DNA of 64,000 bases from Seriola aureovittata (Eukaryota > Chordata > Actinopteri > Carangiformes > Carangidae): positions 15,439,001 to 15,503,000 of the forward strand of contig NC_079376.1 in NCBI RefSeq assembly GCF_021018895.1, in the 5' to 3' direction. Positions 25,535 through 36,749 of the stretch are shown here, piece by piece. How positions within the stretch are numbered: position 1 is the stretch's first letter; every line of letters starts with the position of its first letter. The notes beneath the pieces were generated by a model, which made no database searches, was not told the DNA's origin, and worked only from the letters and a program-made list of their open reading frames with translations. A program made the position numbers and the translations under genes.

Positions 25535-25770
25535 TATATATTTCCATAGTACATGAAGATCTCTAGATCAACATCAGTTTGTCAAGCACATGGGAGTGCA
25601 AAAGACAATACAAGCAATCAAACTTTTGTTACTCAGAGAGACCTCGGTGAGTCTTATACCAGATCTGTCCTTCATGAATTAATAAAACCAACCACATTGA
25701 AGAGTCTTGTCGGTCTGATTGTGTTCACTTTTTCATTTTTCTGCTATAAGAAATTATATTTTCAGTAAGG
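25535..25770 (+). repeat. interspersed non-satellite module, copy 2
   Basis: Diverged homologue of the right half of 18496-18870, sharing the same ordered words and an AATAAA at 25681-25686. It carries about 20 extra bases (around CACATTGAAGAGTCTTGTCG) between the hexamer and TGATTGTG. Satellite-like units resume after TTTTCAGTAAGG, as in copy 1. The left part of copy 1 is absent or too diverged to see. Confidence 0.78.
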
Positions 25771-25816
25771 AATAAAAACTCATAAAAACATCATAGTATA
25801 GTAAGGCATGAAAAAG

Positions 25817-26011
25817 TCAGTCCGAGTTGACAATTAACCTAATGTGCATGGCTTTGGACTGCAGGAAGAAGCCAGGGTTCCCAGAGAGAACCCACAAAGA
25901 CACAGGGAGAACATGCAAATTCCAAAGAGAGTCCCCAGGCCCAGGGTTCGATCCCAGAATCTTCTCACTGTGAGGCATCAGTTCTAACCACTTTACTACT
26001 GTGCGGCTCCA
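25817..26011 (-). mobile_element. tRNA-derived SINE-like repeat, minus strand
   Basis: On the minus strand it begins GGAGCCGCACAGTAGTAAAG, with an A-box-like TAGTAAAGTGG and a B-box-like GGATCGAACCC. It continues through GCATGTTCTCCCTGTGTC and GGGTTCTCTCTGGG to GCACATTAGGTTAATTG. This order matches a repeat widespread in teleost genomes (from memory). It is old: the promoter boxes carry mismatches. Satellite sequence lies on both sides. Confidence 0.85.
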
Positions 26012-26130
26012 TAAATAAATCATAGTATAGGCTGGCATAAAAACATCATAGTATAATAAGGCATAAAAACATCATGGTATAGTGAGGCATAACAAGTCAT
26101 AGTATATCATGCCATAAAAAAGTAATTCTA
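26012..26130 (+). repeat. satellite island
   Basis: About three to four degraded units (GGCATAAAAACATCATAGTA type) between the minus-strand SINE and foreign sequence. It continues the main array after disruption. Confidence 0.85.
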
Positions 26131-26900
26131 TACGTAGTGCCCCTTACCCCATATGAAGATGATGATGATGGTGTTTGGGCACTGGAAACTTTAAAAGGGA
26201 TGTTTCAAAAAAAAAATGTCAGCAGGCAGAGTAAGTGTTCAAAAAATATAATTTTATTAACAAAAATATTACCAAACAGAAGAAAAATGAACCCCGGGAA
26301 ATTCAACAAAAATTAACTGTTAAATGTCAAAGAAGCTGCCACCTGCTCTATTGACTCCTGACTGGCATAGTATTTTCTCCTTCTCACCTAACTGGAGCCT
26401 ACCACCAGCTCAGGTAAGTATGGGGGTGAGCTAACCCCACGCACGCCTGTCCAAGCATACCAAACCCCACACAACCACTCCTTACTAACTTCTGTTACTG
26501 CTGACAATTCCCACTCCGACATAAGCACCAGATGTTATTCAAGTTTCACCCCACTGTTACCTACTGCAAAACAGTTCTACCCATCTTCCCGCATTCTCAT
26601 GCCAAGTCCCTCACTACTACTAAGAAGACCTAATGACACACACCTGTGTGTAATGACTGAGCTGCTGATCAACCCCACTCACCTAGACAAACAACTGAAA
26701 ATATACGAAGTGAGCTGACCCTTCCAACATATCAAACCTGCAAGCAAAGATCGATCACATCTCACAACCAATGTATTGAATAACTGAACCTGAAAAATTT
26801 ATGACACATCCAACTAAAATGACTGATTAAATAACAATGATAATGACAAAACAATGATAATGTGGGGGATTAGGGCCAAGAGAAAAGGAAATGGAACAGC
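26131..26900 (-). mobile_element. unclassified insertion of about 760 bp splitting the satellite
   Basis: Non-satellite sequence with satellite on both sides. Near its left edge it has (GAT)n at about 26155-26172. It also has TTTATT at 26253-26258, which is AATAAA on the minus strand and is followed there by an AT-rich stretch. That orientation fits the 3' end or LTR of a retroelement, but I see no protein-coding match, no definite terminal repeats and no target duplication. The nature and edges are uncertain. Confidence 0.45.
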
Positions 26901-26904
26901 CTTT

Positions 26905-26990
26905 TTACGGTATAGTAAGGCATAAAAACCTCATAGTATTGTAAGTCATAAAAGTCATAGTACAGTAAGGCATAAAAAGTCATAGTCATC
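26905..26990 (+). repeat. satellite island
   Basis: Degraded units with TATAGTAAGGCATAAAAACC, followed by GTAAGTCATAAAAGTCATAG and AGTAAGGCATAAAAAG, of the same family as the main array. Confidence 0.85.
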
Positions 26991-27085
26991 AGAACCTTCT
27001 AACTGTGAGGTGACAGTTCTAACCGCTGCCTAACCGTGCCACAACATAAATAAATCATTGTATAGTAAATTATAAAAAGTCATAG
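26991..27085 (-). repeat. partial tRNA-like repeat plus satellite flank, a duplicate of the 26.0-kb copy
   Basis: Contains the head of the same tRNA-like repeat in the same orientation (CTAACTGTGAGGTGACAGTT, then CTAACCGCTGCC). It is followed by ACATAAATAAATCATTGTAT, the same flank that follows the copy ending at 26011. The shared flank points to duplication of a segment rather than a second insertion. The last recognisable satellite unit ends near 27085. Confidence 0.7.
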
Positions 27086-28294
27086 TATTCATGGTGACAT
27101 TCTCATGGGATTTTTCTGACAGAAATTAGACCCATACTTTGATTTATCCACCATTTTATGTTTACTCCTGCAAGCAACCTGACTGCTTCCCCTACAGAAG
27201 ACAGAAGTCAGAGTTGGCTTCCTATTTAACGCTAGCTAACATGGTTCAATAACATCAGCTTACATTTTTCTGGTGATGTTAGGTACCACTGTGATATTCT
27301 CACATGATGTGAGCCTTCAGATAGCCCCCGCCCTTTCAGTCAATTAAAAGTTAGCATACCTAAATCGGTTGTCTTGGAAACATAGCCTCTTGGTGGGCAC
27401 ATTCGAATGATCTAATATTACTTCACTCCTAACATAGTGCAAACAAGTTCAGTCAAATATTGATAGGGGACTATTCTGTCCTCCCAAAACATTGGTAGAG
27501 ACAAATGCAAACCTACGCCCTTGCACCCATCCCTTATCCTCTTATGAGATCTACTATGGAAATCTCATAAATATTGGCAGGACTCCCTGTCTGGGGCCTA
27601 TAAGCATTTTGTACATCATATAACACATATGGCCACTCATAATTCACACATTTATATTCATAAACATGATTTTGTATTTAAAATATGACTCATAAACCGT
27701 GATATATGGAAATTGACAGATCATATGTGATTCCTGAATTAAATATCATATAGATCACATGTTTTATGTCCTTTTCACCGCTCTCTCCTTGCCTGAGAAA
27801 GGAGCCTTGACCATGCAGGTAATTTACAGTGTTATGGGATGAGTGCAAAACATGTTGTAAATAAATAAGAGTCAACCCATTTCATTTTAGGACGGGGAGG
27901 GAGGTTAGCCATCCCCCCCTATACCCCACCCTGCTGCCCCTTTGGGACGGAGATGTCCCCTCACTGGGTGCATCTGTATATCACCCAGAGAAGAGGGGGC
28001 TGCAAATGGGGCAGCTAGCGACACTATGCAGTCCATTTGCTAATTTCAATATGGTGTCCGTCTGTGTGGGTATGGCCTTGGGCACAGTAGCAACCCCCAC
28101 CCACCACCCCCTCCCCCACTCCCCGCTCTCCTCTTAGTTCACCACCACTCCCTCTCGTCTCTCCCCTGTGTCCCTTTGACCTTGCACTCAATCACAAACA
28201 GTCCTAATACACACACATAGACGCATATTGACTTTATAAGAAACTATACACAAATCGTGTCTGCTTTCCAGCTCTTTACATTGCTTCTGTTTTT

Positions 28295-28319
<25 letters not shown>
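28295..28319. repeat. (CA)n microsatellite
   Basis: A CA run of 25 bases. Confidence 0.95.
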
Positions 28320-28325
<6 letters not shown>

Positions 28326-28603
28326 ATAACTCAAATAAATCTGATCACACACTCTCATACAAGTTTATTCATGAATTTGTCATTTTGTTTAGTATCACTA
28401 GTGCAACACTGTAACAAACACACAGGTTTCCTCTGTCGTTGCCTGCCAAGCATCAACACCTTCAGTGTTCGGCTGCAGGACTCTTTCTGTTGTCTCTCTG
28501 CAGTAAAAAGCTCACATATCAGCGAGCATTTTAGGACACGTTTCAGTGGAATTAACACTGTCGATGAGCACGGTCAGAGGATGGATTATCTGAGAAATCT
28601 GAG

Positions 28604-28627
28604 GTGTGTGTGTGTGTGTGTGTGTGT

Positions 28628-28665
<38 letters not shown>
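28604..28665. repeat. (GT)n microsatellite
   Basis: A GT run of about 62 bases with one GGG interruption near 28628. Confidence 0.96.
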
Positions 28666-28666
<1 letters not shown>

Positions 28667-30656
28667 CTATAGCTTGTTTCTTGGCCCCAGCAGCACTGAC
28701 ATACACTGCATATGGCCGTGTATGAATTGCTGTGATTTGCTTAATAACTCTCTATGGTGATATTGCTATGATCATTGCCCAGCTGTACAATGCAAATCAA
28801 ATGAGCAAATTAAGTGTGCTTTTGTTGTAATATTGTTCTCCTGTGTCATCTGCCCACCTGCATTTAAACTGTTTTCTCTTCCGCATGATCCTTCTCACAA
28901 ACTTTGAGGAGGTATAAAAAAAAATGTAATAATTTGAAACTTTATTCTGCCCGTGTGTAAGTGCCTAACACTGTCATTGTTTTGTCCTCACCACCCAGCA
29001 GATCAGACTGACTGCTGTTTAAAGCTTTACTGGCCCATGAATCGTGATTAAAACATCTCCCTTGAAAGGTTTTACGGTTGTTGCAGTTTGTGCCTATCCA
29101 CAACCTCCCAGCACATCCATGTCTGTGTGTGTGTCTTCTCTCACCCTCCCACCCATTTTATCTGCGTCTGTGTGTGTATGTGTGTGCGAGCACATGCGTT
29201 ACAGTGCATGTGTGTGTGAATGGATAGGTGCTAGAGTAGAAGCAGAGGGAATATTACACAATCCTCTGTGCATTATTGTAATTAGATTTCCCAGGATAGC
29301 TCAATTAAGTCATACTGCTCCGGGGACCCGGTGGTTTGTGGTTTGACACTCACTCACAAGGGGTCCAGTGTGTTAAGTAAGGCAGAGAAACACAACTATT
29401 AAAATGGTCACTGCATTTGTGTGAATCAAAAACATACATAACTCAACATTTCTCCCTCAGTAAAGCAGCATGTTTGTTTTACAGCAACCTTTTTTTTTTC
29501 CTGCTTACACAGAGGGCAGGTAAAGGTGGAGTCCACACTGCAGCTCAGCTCCTCCGATGCTGGTGAAGAATGAAGGACAGCGCGCAGTTACCCGAGGACA
29601 GCTCTGTAATGTAATGTAATGTATATTCTAATGAGAAGAGCTCCATCTATGGACCACCTGTTGAACTGCATTCATGATAATAAAAAAATTCCTCAAATCC
29701 AGCTGAGAAGGAGCTTGTCACTCCAGTGTGTTAAAAAAAGAAAATGCTTGTGGGTGGTAAATAATTTCAAAGCTCTATTTTTAGTAGCCGCAGGATAAAT
29801 CTGATGGACACTCAGTAATGCTGTAGAGGTCAGCTTTAAAGGGCTGTCCTGGCTCTCTGTGATTATTTATTTGTATGAATGGCAACAAACGTGAATATGT
29901 TTGGAGGAATTGCATGTCATGTGTGGTGACAAAGGGAGATTCAGCACTTTTGATGATATGTGGTAACATTACTGGTCTCAAGGCTGGCGCTGAGTTTAAA
30001 TGCTCCAGTAACATTTCCTTTTATTTATATCCGCAGACCTTGGCTGAAATAAATGAGTTGAGACAAGTGTGAGGGGCCGATGTTACGAACAATTTCTTCC
30101 TGACATCGGGAAACGGGTATGCGCAAGACATTCAACTCTTTCACTGCCAGTGGCTGACAGGCCGTCCCGGCTCGGCAGCAGGAGGCCTCTTAAAAAGATT
30201 CAATGTCGGCATCAACGTGAAAGTCGTTGTGTCATTATCTTAAATCTTAACTATCCAGCAGGATGAAAGTGTGAGAGACAACCATATCTGTCAGGGGTCG
30301 GCAGGAGATGTTTTATTCTCTGTGTACAGTGAGTGCCCCTCTCACACACTGAGATTAGCCGTCCCAACCGAGGAAGTCACTCTGCAAGGGTCATTCTGAA
30401 GCCTGCCTTCAATTTACTGCCACTTTTAATATTCTGTCATAGTTAAAATTTTTATTGCCCTCTTTTTATGACCGTATCCTTATGTCCCGTGCTTATGAAC
30501 TTTTCTATGCAAATCACTCACTTGAATCAAAAATGGAGTCCTGTGCTCTTTGTTTTCAGGCAGCTGAGGCATCAAGAAAATCAGCTGCCTGCTTCTGACT
30601 TCCTCATCAGCCCCAATTCTCTGCTGCGTTTTTGCTACTGCAAATCCCACATTTCT

Positions 30657-30658
<2 letters not shown>

Positions 30659-30699
<41 letters not shown>
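30659..30699. repeat. (GT)n microsatellite
   Basis: A perfect GT run of about 40 bases. Confidence 0.96.
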
Positions 30700-30700
<1 letters not shown>

Positions 30701-32092
30701 TCTGGTGGATGGAAGGGAACAGCTGTCCAGACAAAACAACTGAAGAAAACAGCCTCAGGTTTTTGGAATTCAAAATGATGTCAACTTGCCACTGTGTTTT
30801 CTTCCAAACACTCAGGACTGAGAAACACTGCCTACTGTGAGAACAAACAGCAAACCCTGAGATGAATGTAATGATTCTGCCTCATTTTTTTTTTCTTCTG
30901 TAGCACTGCGCATGGACTCACAGGGGACTAGTTTCTCTGAGCTCAACATTTGTACTTGCTTCACCTCACTGTATTTTCACACTCTTCTTCCTCCCTGACG
31001 ACCGCAACGTTCTTGTTATTCTCTTCCTCCGAGGCTTGACAGGCCAGCGGGCGTTGACACAGAGAGAGAAAGAGAAAGAAAAAAAGAGAGTCAAAGAGGA
31101 TGAGCCCGAGATTTACGAGTGTATGGATCTGCTACTTTGAGGATGAAGTTTATGCATACATTTAGACTTTGTCCCCTGACGCTGCTGTCCTATACGTCAT
31201 AGGTTACACAGCTGTATGCAAAGGCGCAGAGAGCCATGCCTTTTAATGTGCTGCAGTATGGATCATCCAGCCAGTCAAGTGAGGGGAGGAGGGAGACAGA
31301 GGAGGCTGCTGGGAGACTGACCAGTGGCCAGCAGGACTGGGCTATTGTCCTGGTGCCATGGTGACTGGGACCAATCAATATTACATTAGTATGATCGCAC
31401 TATATAGATACTTGGTGACTGCCTCTCTTGCTTTCTGTCTGTCTCTCTTTCACTCATATACACCCACACACACACATGGGCATTTAATGATAGTTATTTG
31501 ATTGGGGAAGGTGCATCGAGGAGAGGGCAGACCTGACCGGGGTGATGTGTGGATGTGCAGGGGGCCTCTAAGTGCTCGTGAATGGCCCTAATGAGGGTGG
31601 CAAATGGAGACATAAAGAGGGAATGGGTACACTTTTCACTTTAGTCTGACATACCGTTGCTGCCCCCCGAAGCCCTTGAGGGGGCATTTGGAGAGGGTGC
31701 GACCATGCTTCAAATCATCCTCCTCCTCGGACTAATTGTTGAGGATATTGACCTTGGGAAGGAGGAGAGAACGATGGAGGGAGGGGAAATTGGGTGAAGG
31801 GTTGAGGTGGCTCACAGTTCATGCCGGTTGCTTGACCTACAGAGAATTTATTCCTTCCTCAAAGCGGCCCACACACACAGTTTACAGTCCATATGCTGTA
31901 CTGTGTGTGTGGCCATTTTTGAAGTAAGAAGAATCGAAAGGAGAGTAGTCCAAATCAAAAGCGCATCAATGTACGCGGCATCATAACTGCTGGAATCAAT
32001 CACTCCAATTTCAGGCCTTGTTTTCACCCCATGTCATTGATTTGGAGCACACACAGTCCTATTGGATCCATGCAGGAGAGTGTAGGGGGTCT

Positions 32093-32115
32093 CACACACA
32101 CACACACACACACAA
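32093..32115. repeat. (CA)n microsatellite
   Basis: A CA run of about 22 bases. Confidence 0.93.
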
Positions 32116-33569
32116 ACATCCCCTGTCCCTTGCCCTGACCCTGATCTGTGTTAAACAAGTTCACCATCCTGTTCTTCCTCAAATCCGAGTCAATGGGTGT
32201 CAATACACTGGATTGGCCGGGCGACAGGGGCTAGAAGAGGAGTCGATGAGGGGCTGATAAGCAGCGAGAGGCTGCTTTGTTTTAGTAATGACGGCTTAAA
32301 CGAACGCCCACCGGCTCTTCCGTTAACCCAGAGCGTCACCTCAAACAACAAGCTTTCATCAATAAAAGGGACACACACACAAACTATGGACCCTCACTTA
32401 GTAGCACCTGCACACATCCCACAATTCCGAGTTACAGGGAAACTACATCTTGAAAATGTTGACGGCATGCTGTTTTGAATGTTCGTCTCAGACATTTGTT
32501 TGAGGCACGTGAATATTTGCTGTATGGGATCCTGTTAGCACTAAAGGCTGCAGGGATTTATTTCTCAACATTCAGTATTGTGAAGAAATTAGAAATCTGT
32601 AGGTTTTGGAGCAGTAAAATCTTTTATTTTATTTTTCAAGCTGATTAATTGCCAGCTTAATGGCATTTTATAATGTTACATTAACACATTAACGATTTAA
32701 TGCTCTTGCTTCTGCATTGTAATGTCCAAAGTTCATTAGAAGTAAATCTTATCTCATTACTGACGGTGCTGTGGTTATTGAAATTGTAATTCTGATTTAT
32801 ATCTCAGTAAGATACGTAGTGTCGAGGAAAATCAGAGATGCACCAAATATCTGAGGTGACCGAGGGTGCACACATCCACTTCCTGTACACACACACACAC
32901 TGGGAAATGTTAGATTACACATGAGAAAGCACAGGGCAAACAAAAGTGAGAATATATGTTTTGGTCTCCGAAGTCATTGATTCAGTCTCAGTGCTTGTTT
33001 TGTTTCTGCTCGCTGCAGGCAGGAGCTGCTGTATGTTGGTGCGGTCAGCAGAAACAACTCAGTCCACTTCTCACTGCTCTGTATGCTTTCTTGTTTTTAA
33101 CCAATCATTTACAGGTTACTTAGCGCGCCAGTTCTGCTACAATATAACAGTGATTGTTTGCCACTCCGCTACTTCAAAAATCAACTTCCTGCACTGCAGT
33201 TTTTTTCCCCCCACCTGTTAATGTGAAGGTGTACTTAAATATCACACCTCAGGACACGCATTGTCGTTTCACTCCTTTAATTGACTCATATACTCCTGCT
33301 CACAGTGTTAATTTTACAATTTGTAGACATGGTTTACAGACATAACAAAACACTAAGATAATGTAAATCACTACAGTATTAAAAGGGAATTGCTTTGATA
33401 TATTTATTGCATTAATATGTGAGGTGGTAGAGAATAAAAGAGTCATGTTTTCAATGGATCATTGCCCCTGTTAACATTTAGCATAAAGGCTGTTCCCCCA
33501 TTGCTTTGACCACTTGCTGTACTGTATGACTGCAAACAATAGGCTTTTACTATAAAGCCCTCCTCCTCT

Positions 33570-33850
33570 CCTATGACAGGCTTTTATGGCGTGACAGTTG
33601 CACTATACCTCTGCAATTACTTTTCAATTAGCACGATGAACATTTCCAACACTGCGGCGCAATTATTTTATAGCCCAGTGTCTTAGCCCATTAATGGTGC
33701 TACCAACAGCACGGGAAGTGATAAACCATCTGGCCAGGCTCCCAAAGAGATAGAGCACACTTAATGGAGTGAAAAAGTAAAAGCAATTAATGTCACATTA
33801 ATATAATGATAATAATGCCTTCCCTTACAGCTCTGGCAGGCAGAGCAGGG
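33570..33850. promoter_or_regulatory. candidate conserved non-coding block
   Basis: Dense homeodomain-type cores (GCAATTACTTTTCAATTAGC, CCCATTAATGG, AGCAATTAATGTC, ACATTAATATAATG) lie in complex, non-repetitive DNA with no open frame of note. The palindromic CCATTAATGG is a strong paired-homeodomain-like core. Inferred from composition only. Confidence 0.3.
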
Positions 33851-34364
33851 GACTGGGACAGGGCTTTCATGAGCACTGCTAAGCTGAGGAGAGGAACTCT
33901 GCTGGGACTCTGCACAGCCCCCCCAAACAACCTGCAGAACGGGGAAAACAAGCTCACTGCTCCTGCAGCTGTAATGTGAATGGAAACATTACTCTGGCCG
34001 GGAAGAAAACGTCTGAATAGAGAAACAGATTTGGGAGCAAGTAGCTGAGGCTGTCAGACAATTAGTGTGTCTGAAATTTAACAGGGGGGCAGTGGGTTTA
34101 AAAACCGATTCACAGATTATGTCTATTTGAATATTCCTGCTGTTAATTTCACTGTTTATGTCTATCACAGATGACATTACCTTGTAATGTGATGTCACTC
34201 TGCAGATTCTGACATGTGGCTTGACTTAATTTGGTGTCTGTTGGCATGTGTGGTTGGACATGCACATGGGATGCAAGTGCAAGTGTGTATGAGTATGGCT
34301 GCAAAGAAACATTGTTGTGTGCTTGCTTTTATTTGCACCTGTGAAAGTGCGTGCATGTGTGTGT

Positions 34365-34374
34365 TGGTGTGTGT

Positions 34375-34413
<39 letters not shown>
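34365..34413. repeat. (GT)n microsatellite
   Basis: A GT run of about 48 bases with one A interruption near 34380. Confidence 0.95.
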
Positions 34414-34414
<1 letters not shown>

Positions 34415-35599
34415 CAGCGCCTGTCTCAGGAGTAGCTCCCCTGTCCTATCTCCTGACCCCTCTGTGTTCCCGCCGCCCTGCTCTGTTTGTGTTAATTCCT
34501 CTACATCTCCAGGGTGGCTTACATTAGAATATCTTAACCACTGGGCTGCATTAGCATAGTGTGATGGATGCCGCTGAATCTCCATGCCAGATAATGTCCA
34601 CATTTTGCATTTTAAACTAAGCTACGCTATGGACGTGCTATCCATTTTCACAGGGGGAAATTAGGTCCTGGTGGGAGAGCGCCTGGCACTCTGTCATCCC
34701 AAGCAAAGCTCCCTGCCCAGGTTTTATGACACCTCTGGGGCACCATACAGAGACAGGTTGAGGGTCATTGTCTAGCACTGGTCAGCTGTGATGTCACATA
34801 AACACTTAGTAAACTTGGGTGTCAGTTTACTCCCCTTGTTTTTTAAAAGCTCGCCAAAGTTGGGGATGGAGCGCTTGTGCAGTTTCCTCCTGCAATATTC
34901 ATGTGTTTCTGTCTGTCCATCTGTCCACCAGTCTTTCTGCAATACACCTTGTATTTCTTCTCATGGAGTTACTTTCAAGTGAAGCGTGATAAATCATGCA
35001 TAATTTCCATTTTAATCCGTATAGTCCAGCAGACGACTTGTGTGCACATGTCTCAGTGCAGCCAGACTGCCTTGGCTGGGAGAGAGTGTTGATTTCCGTT
35101 ACAAGGCTGTCGCGGCCCCCGGCAGTTGATCAATAGGAATAAATCAGTGGGCTCCTTTATGTGACATGAGATAGTTGTACATTTATAAGCCTCTTTATGA
35201 GATAAGATCTCAGCACTTGAGCTTGCGTCATACACACTGACACACACTCACATGCAGAGCCGGGTCCTGGATGCTTATTAGGCAACAGAATTACAGCATG
35301 GCTGTATACTTTGCCTGAGGTGGGATGTTCCTCAATAAATATCCACAAACAGGTTATTATGCTTTGTCCTTATTGACAGTGATAACAGCACTCAGATGGG
35401 GTATTACCAGCATTAACGCCAACTTTTAAATGTGATTGTGTATTAAAGAAATGAATGAAAAACGACAATGCAGTTGTAAATGTAAGCACTGTATTGTGTT
35501 GCAGTCAAAGAACTCGTAGGTTTGCAGTATCCATATCAGTAGAATGATAGGCTCATTGATTAGTCGTCTCCTTGCTTTCTCTTCACACAAGCATGAAAG

Positions 35600-35900
35600 G
35601 CATTGCTGTGCAGCCTAGTAATTCTGTAATGTTCTGCTAATTACGTTTGACTAATTATGATTCTTTTATGTGGCAATATAAGCTGGGAGTTTCCCCCCTT
35701 ATTACAATATAGGTCCTTGCTCTGCTTCATTGATCATGATTGGATACTAAGGCCTCCGTTTTCTGTTTATTTTCTAATTAAATATTAGCTTTAACCACTT
35801 TGGGGAGGAGATAATTAAACTATTACTCCCCCCCACCCCCACCAACCCATTGACCGCTCCAGAATGTGATCAAGTGAGACTCAAGCTTTAATTAGATGCT
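35600..35900. promoter_or_regulatory. candidate conserved non-coding block
   Basis: AT-rich complex sequence with repeated TAAT cores (GCTAATTACG, GACTAATTATGATTC, TTTTCTAATTAAATATTAGC, GATAATTAAAC) and a C-rich interruption near 35829. No coding frame. Proposed on motif density alone. Confidence 0.28.
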
Positions 35901-36178
35901 TGGACATTAGTGTTTTTTTTTCCAGGTTAGGAAAACCAGGCAGGATGCTTTCAACACCAAGCACATTGACTGAGCTCAAATTACATCCGCCTTTAAGTAG
36001 TGGATTGATTGGGGAAGGGGAGGCTGTCTTTACGAGCTAAGTGTTTCTGAATAGAGCTGCAGCACATACCTCCTCTTCTGTCCTTTCACATGCCCCATAA
36101 AGAGAGCTCCACTGGAATGGAGTGTGGAGTATGTGAAAAACAGGAGGGATAATTTAACAACACACGTGCAGACGAAAA

Positions 36179-36192
36179 GGGGGGGGGGGGGG
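36179..36192. repeat. G homopolymer
   Basis: A run of 14 G; a (GT)n tract follows at 36261-36281. Confidence 0.9.
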
Positions 36193-36260
36193 TGCTATGG
36201 CAAAGACAGGATGTCTCAACAGAGAGAAAGAGAGAGGAGTGTGCAGGGAAAGGTGTGCAT

Positions 36261-36281
36261 GTGTGTGTGTGTGTGTGTGTG
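36261..36281. repeat. (GT)n microsatellite
   Basis: A short GT run of about 20 bases. Confidence 0.9.
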
Positions 36282-36749
36282 CAAGCGTGAGGGGGAAGGT
36301 GGAGGTGGAAAGCAAAGTGCCACTGTGCTCTCTTTCTCTTTCTCCGCGGATGATGGATAGCAACAGTGGGGAGAACAAAACCAAGCATTCCTCATGCTGT
36401 CACCACAATGAAACAGGGACATAACAGGATTTGGTCACAATGCGAGCGGAGCACTTCAGAGAGATGCCAGGCCATCATGCCACTTCTACTGGAAGTCAAA
36501 GACTCCATCCATCACGTATAACGTCCCCTTAGCATTTGACTGGGGCTGGCGTTGCTGTCTTCCCTGGGACTTCCCAGTCGAACTCACGAGCCTGCGTGAT
36601 GAATTTATTGCACTGGCCATTGTTTTGCTGTTGTTGTTATTCCAATGAAGAAAGGTTTTTTTTTTGACTGGGGGTGTAGAGCATTTCATATAATGTATAT
36701 ATTCAGACAGAAAGCTTATGCAGTTACTTCCTTGAGATTGTCTAAAGTA

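Larger units (their letters stand above)
15690..25815 (+). repeat. satellite/minisatellite array, unit of about 36 bp, with interruptions
   Basis: About 10 kb of imperfect tandem repeats. A typical unit joins GTCATAGTATAGTAA to one or two copies of GGCATAAAAA or GTCATAAAAAC, about 36 bp in total. Submotifs are lost, doubled or mutated (AAGGAATTGAAAAGC, TATTAAGGCAT, ACATTATTGTAAGGC). The + strand is strongly A-rich relative to T. It is interrupted at 17640-17712, 18496-18870, 23371-23569 and 25535-25770. Near-identical blocks recur at offsets of 3,230 and 3,616 bp, showing duplication of multi-unit segments. Several long minus-strand frames stay open because the unit length is close to a multiple of three; they encode low-complexity YYT/FLC-rich peptides and are not genes. 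Confidence 0.96.
27086..36740. other. intergenic, no gene recognised
   Basis: Mixed sequence with microsatellites listed separately and blocks of complex sequence that may be regulatory (for example about 33570-33850 and 35600-35900). GC-rich patches occur near 27900-28150. I searched the longer open frames for family motifs and splice-flanked exons and found none; most run through GT/CA tracts. No RNA gene is seen. Confidence 0.6.

Noticed and set aside
15690..25815. A CRISPR-like array
   Set aside because: The units are contiguous and degenerate with no unique spacers, no cas genes are present and the DNA is eukaryotic.
25817..26011. A coding exon or an independent tRNA on the minus strand
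   Set aside because: The sequence matches a widespread fish tRNA-like repeat; the open frame through it is incidental.
28257..28760. A 167-residue open frame
   Set aside because: It is built around CA and GT microsatellites and has no recognisable domain.
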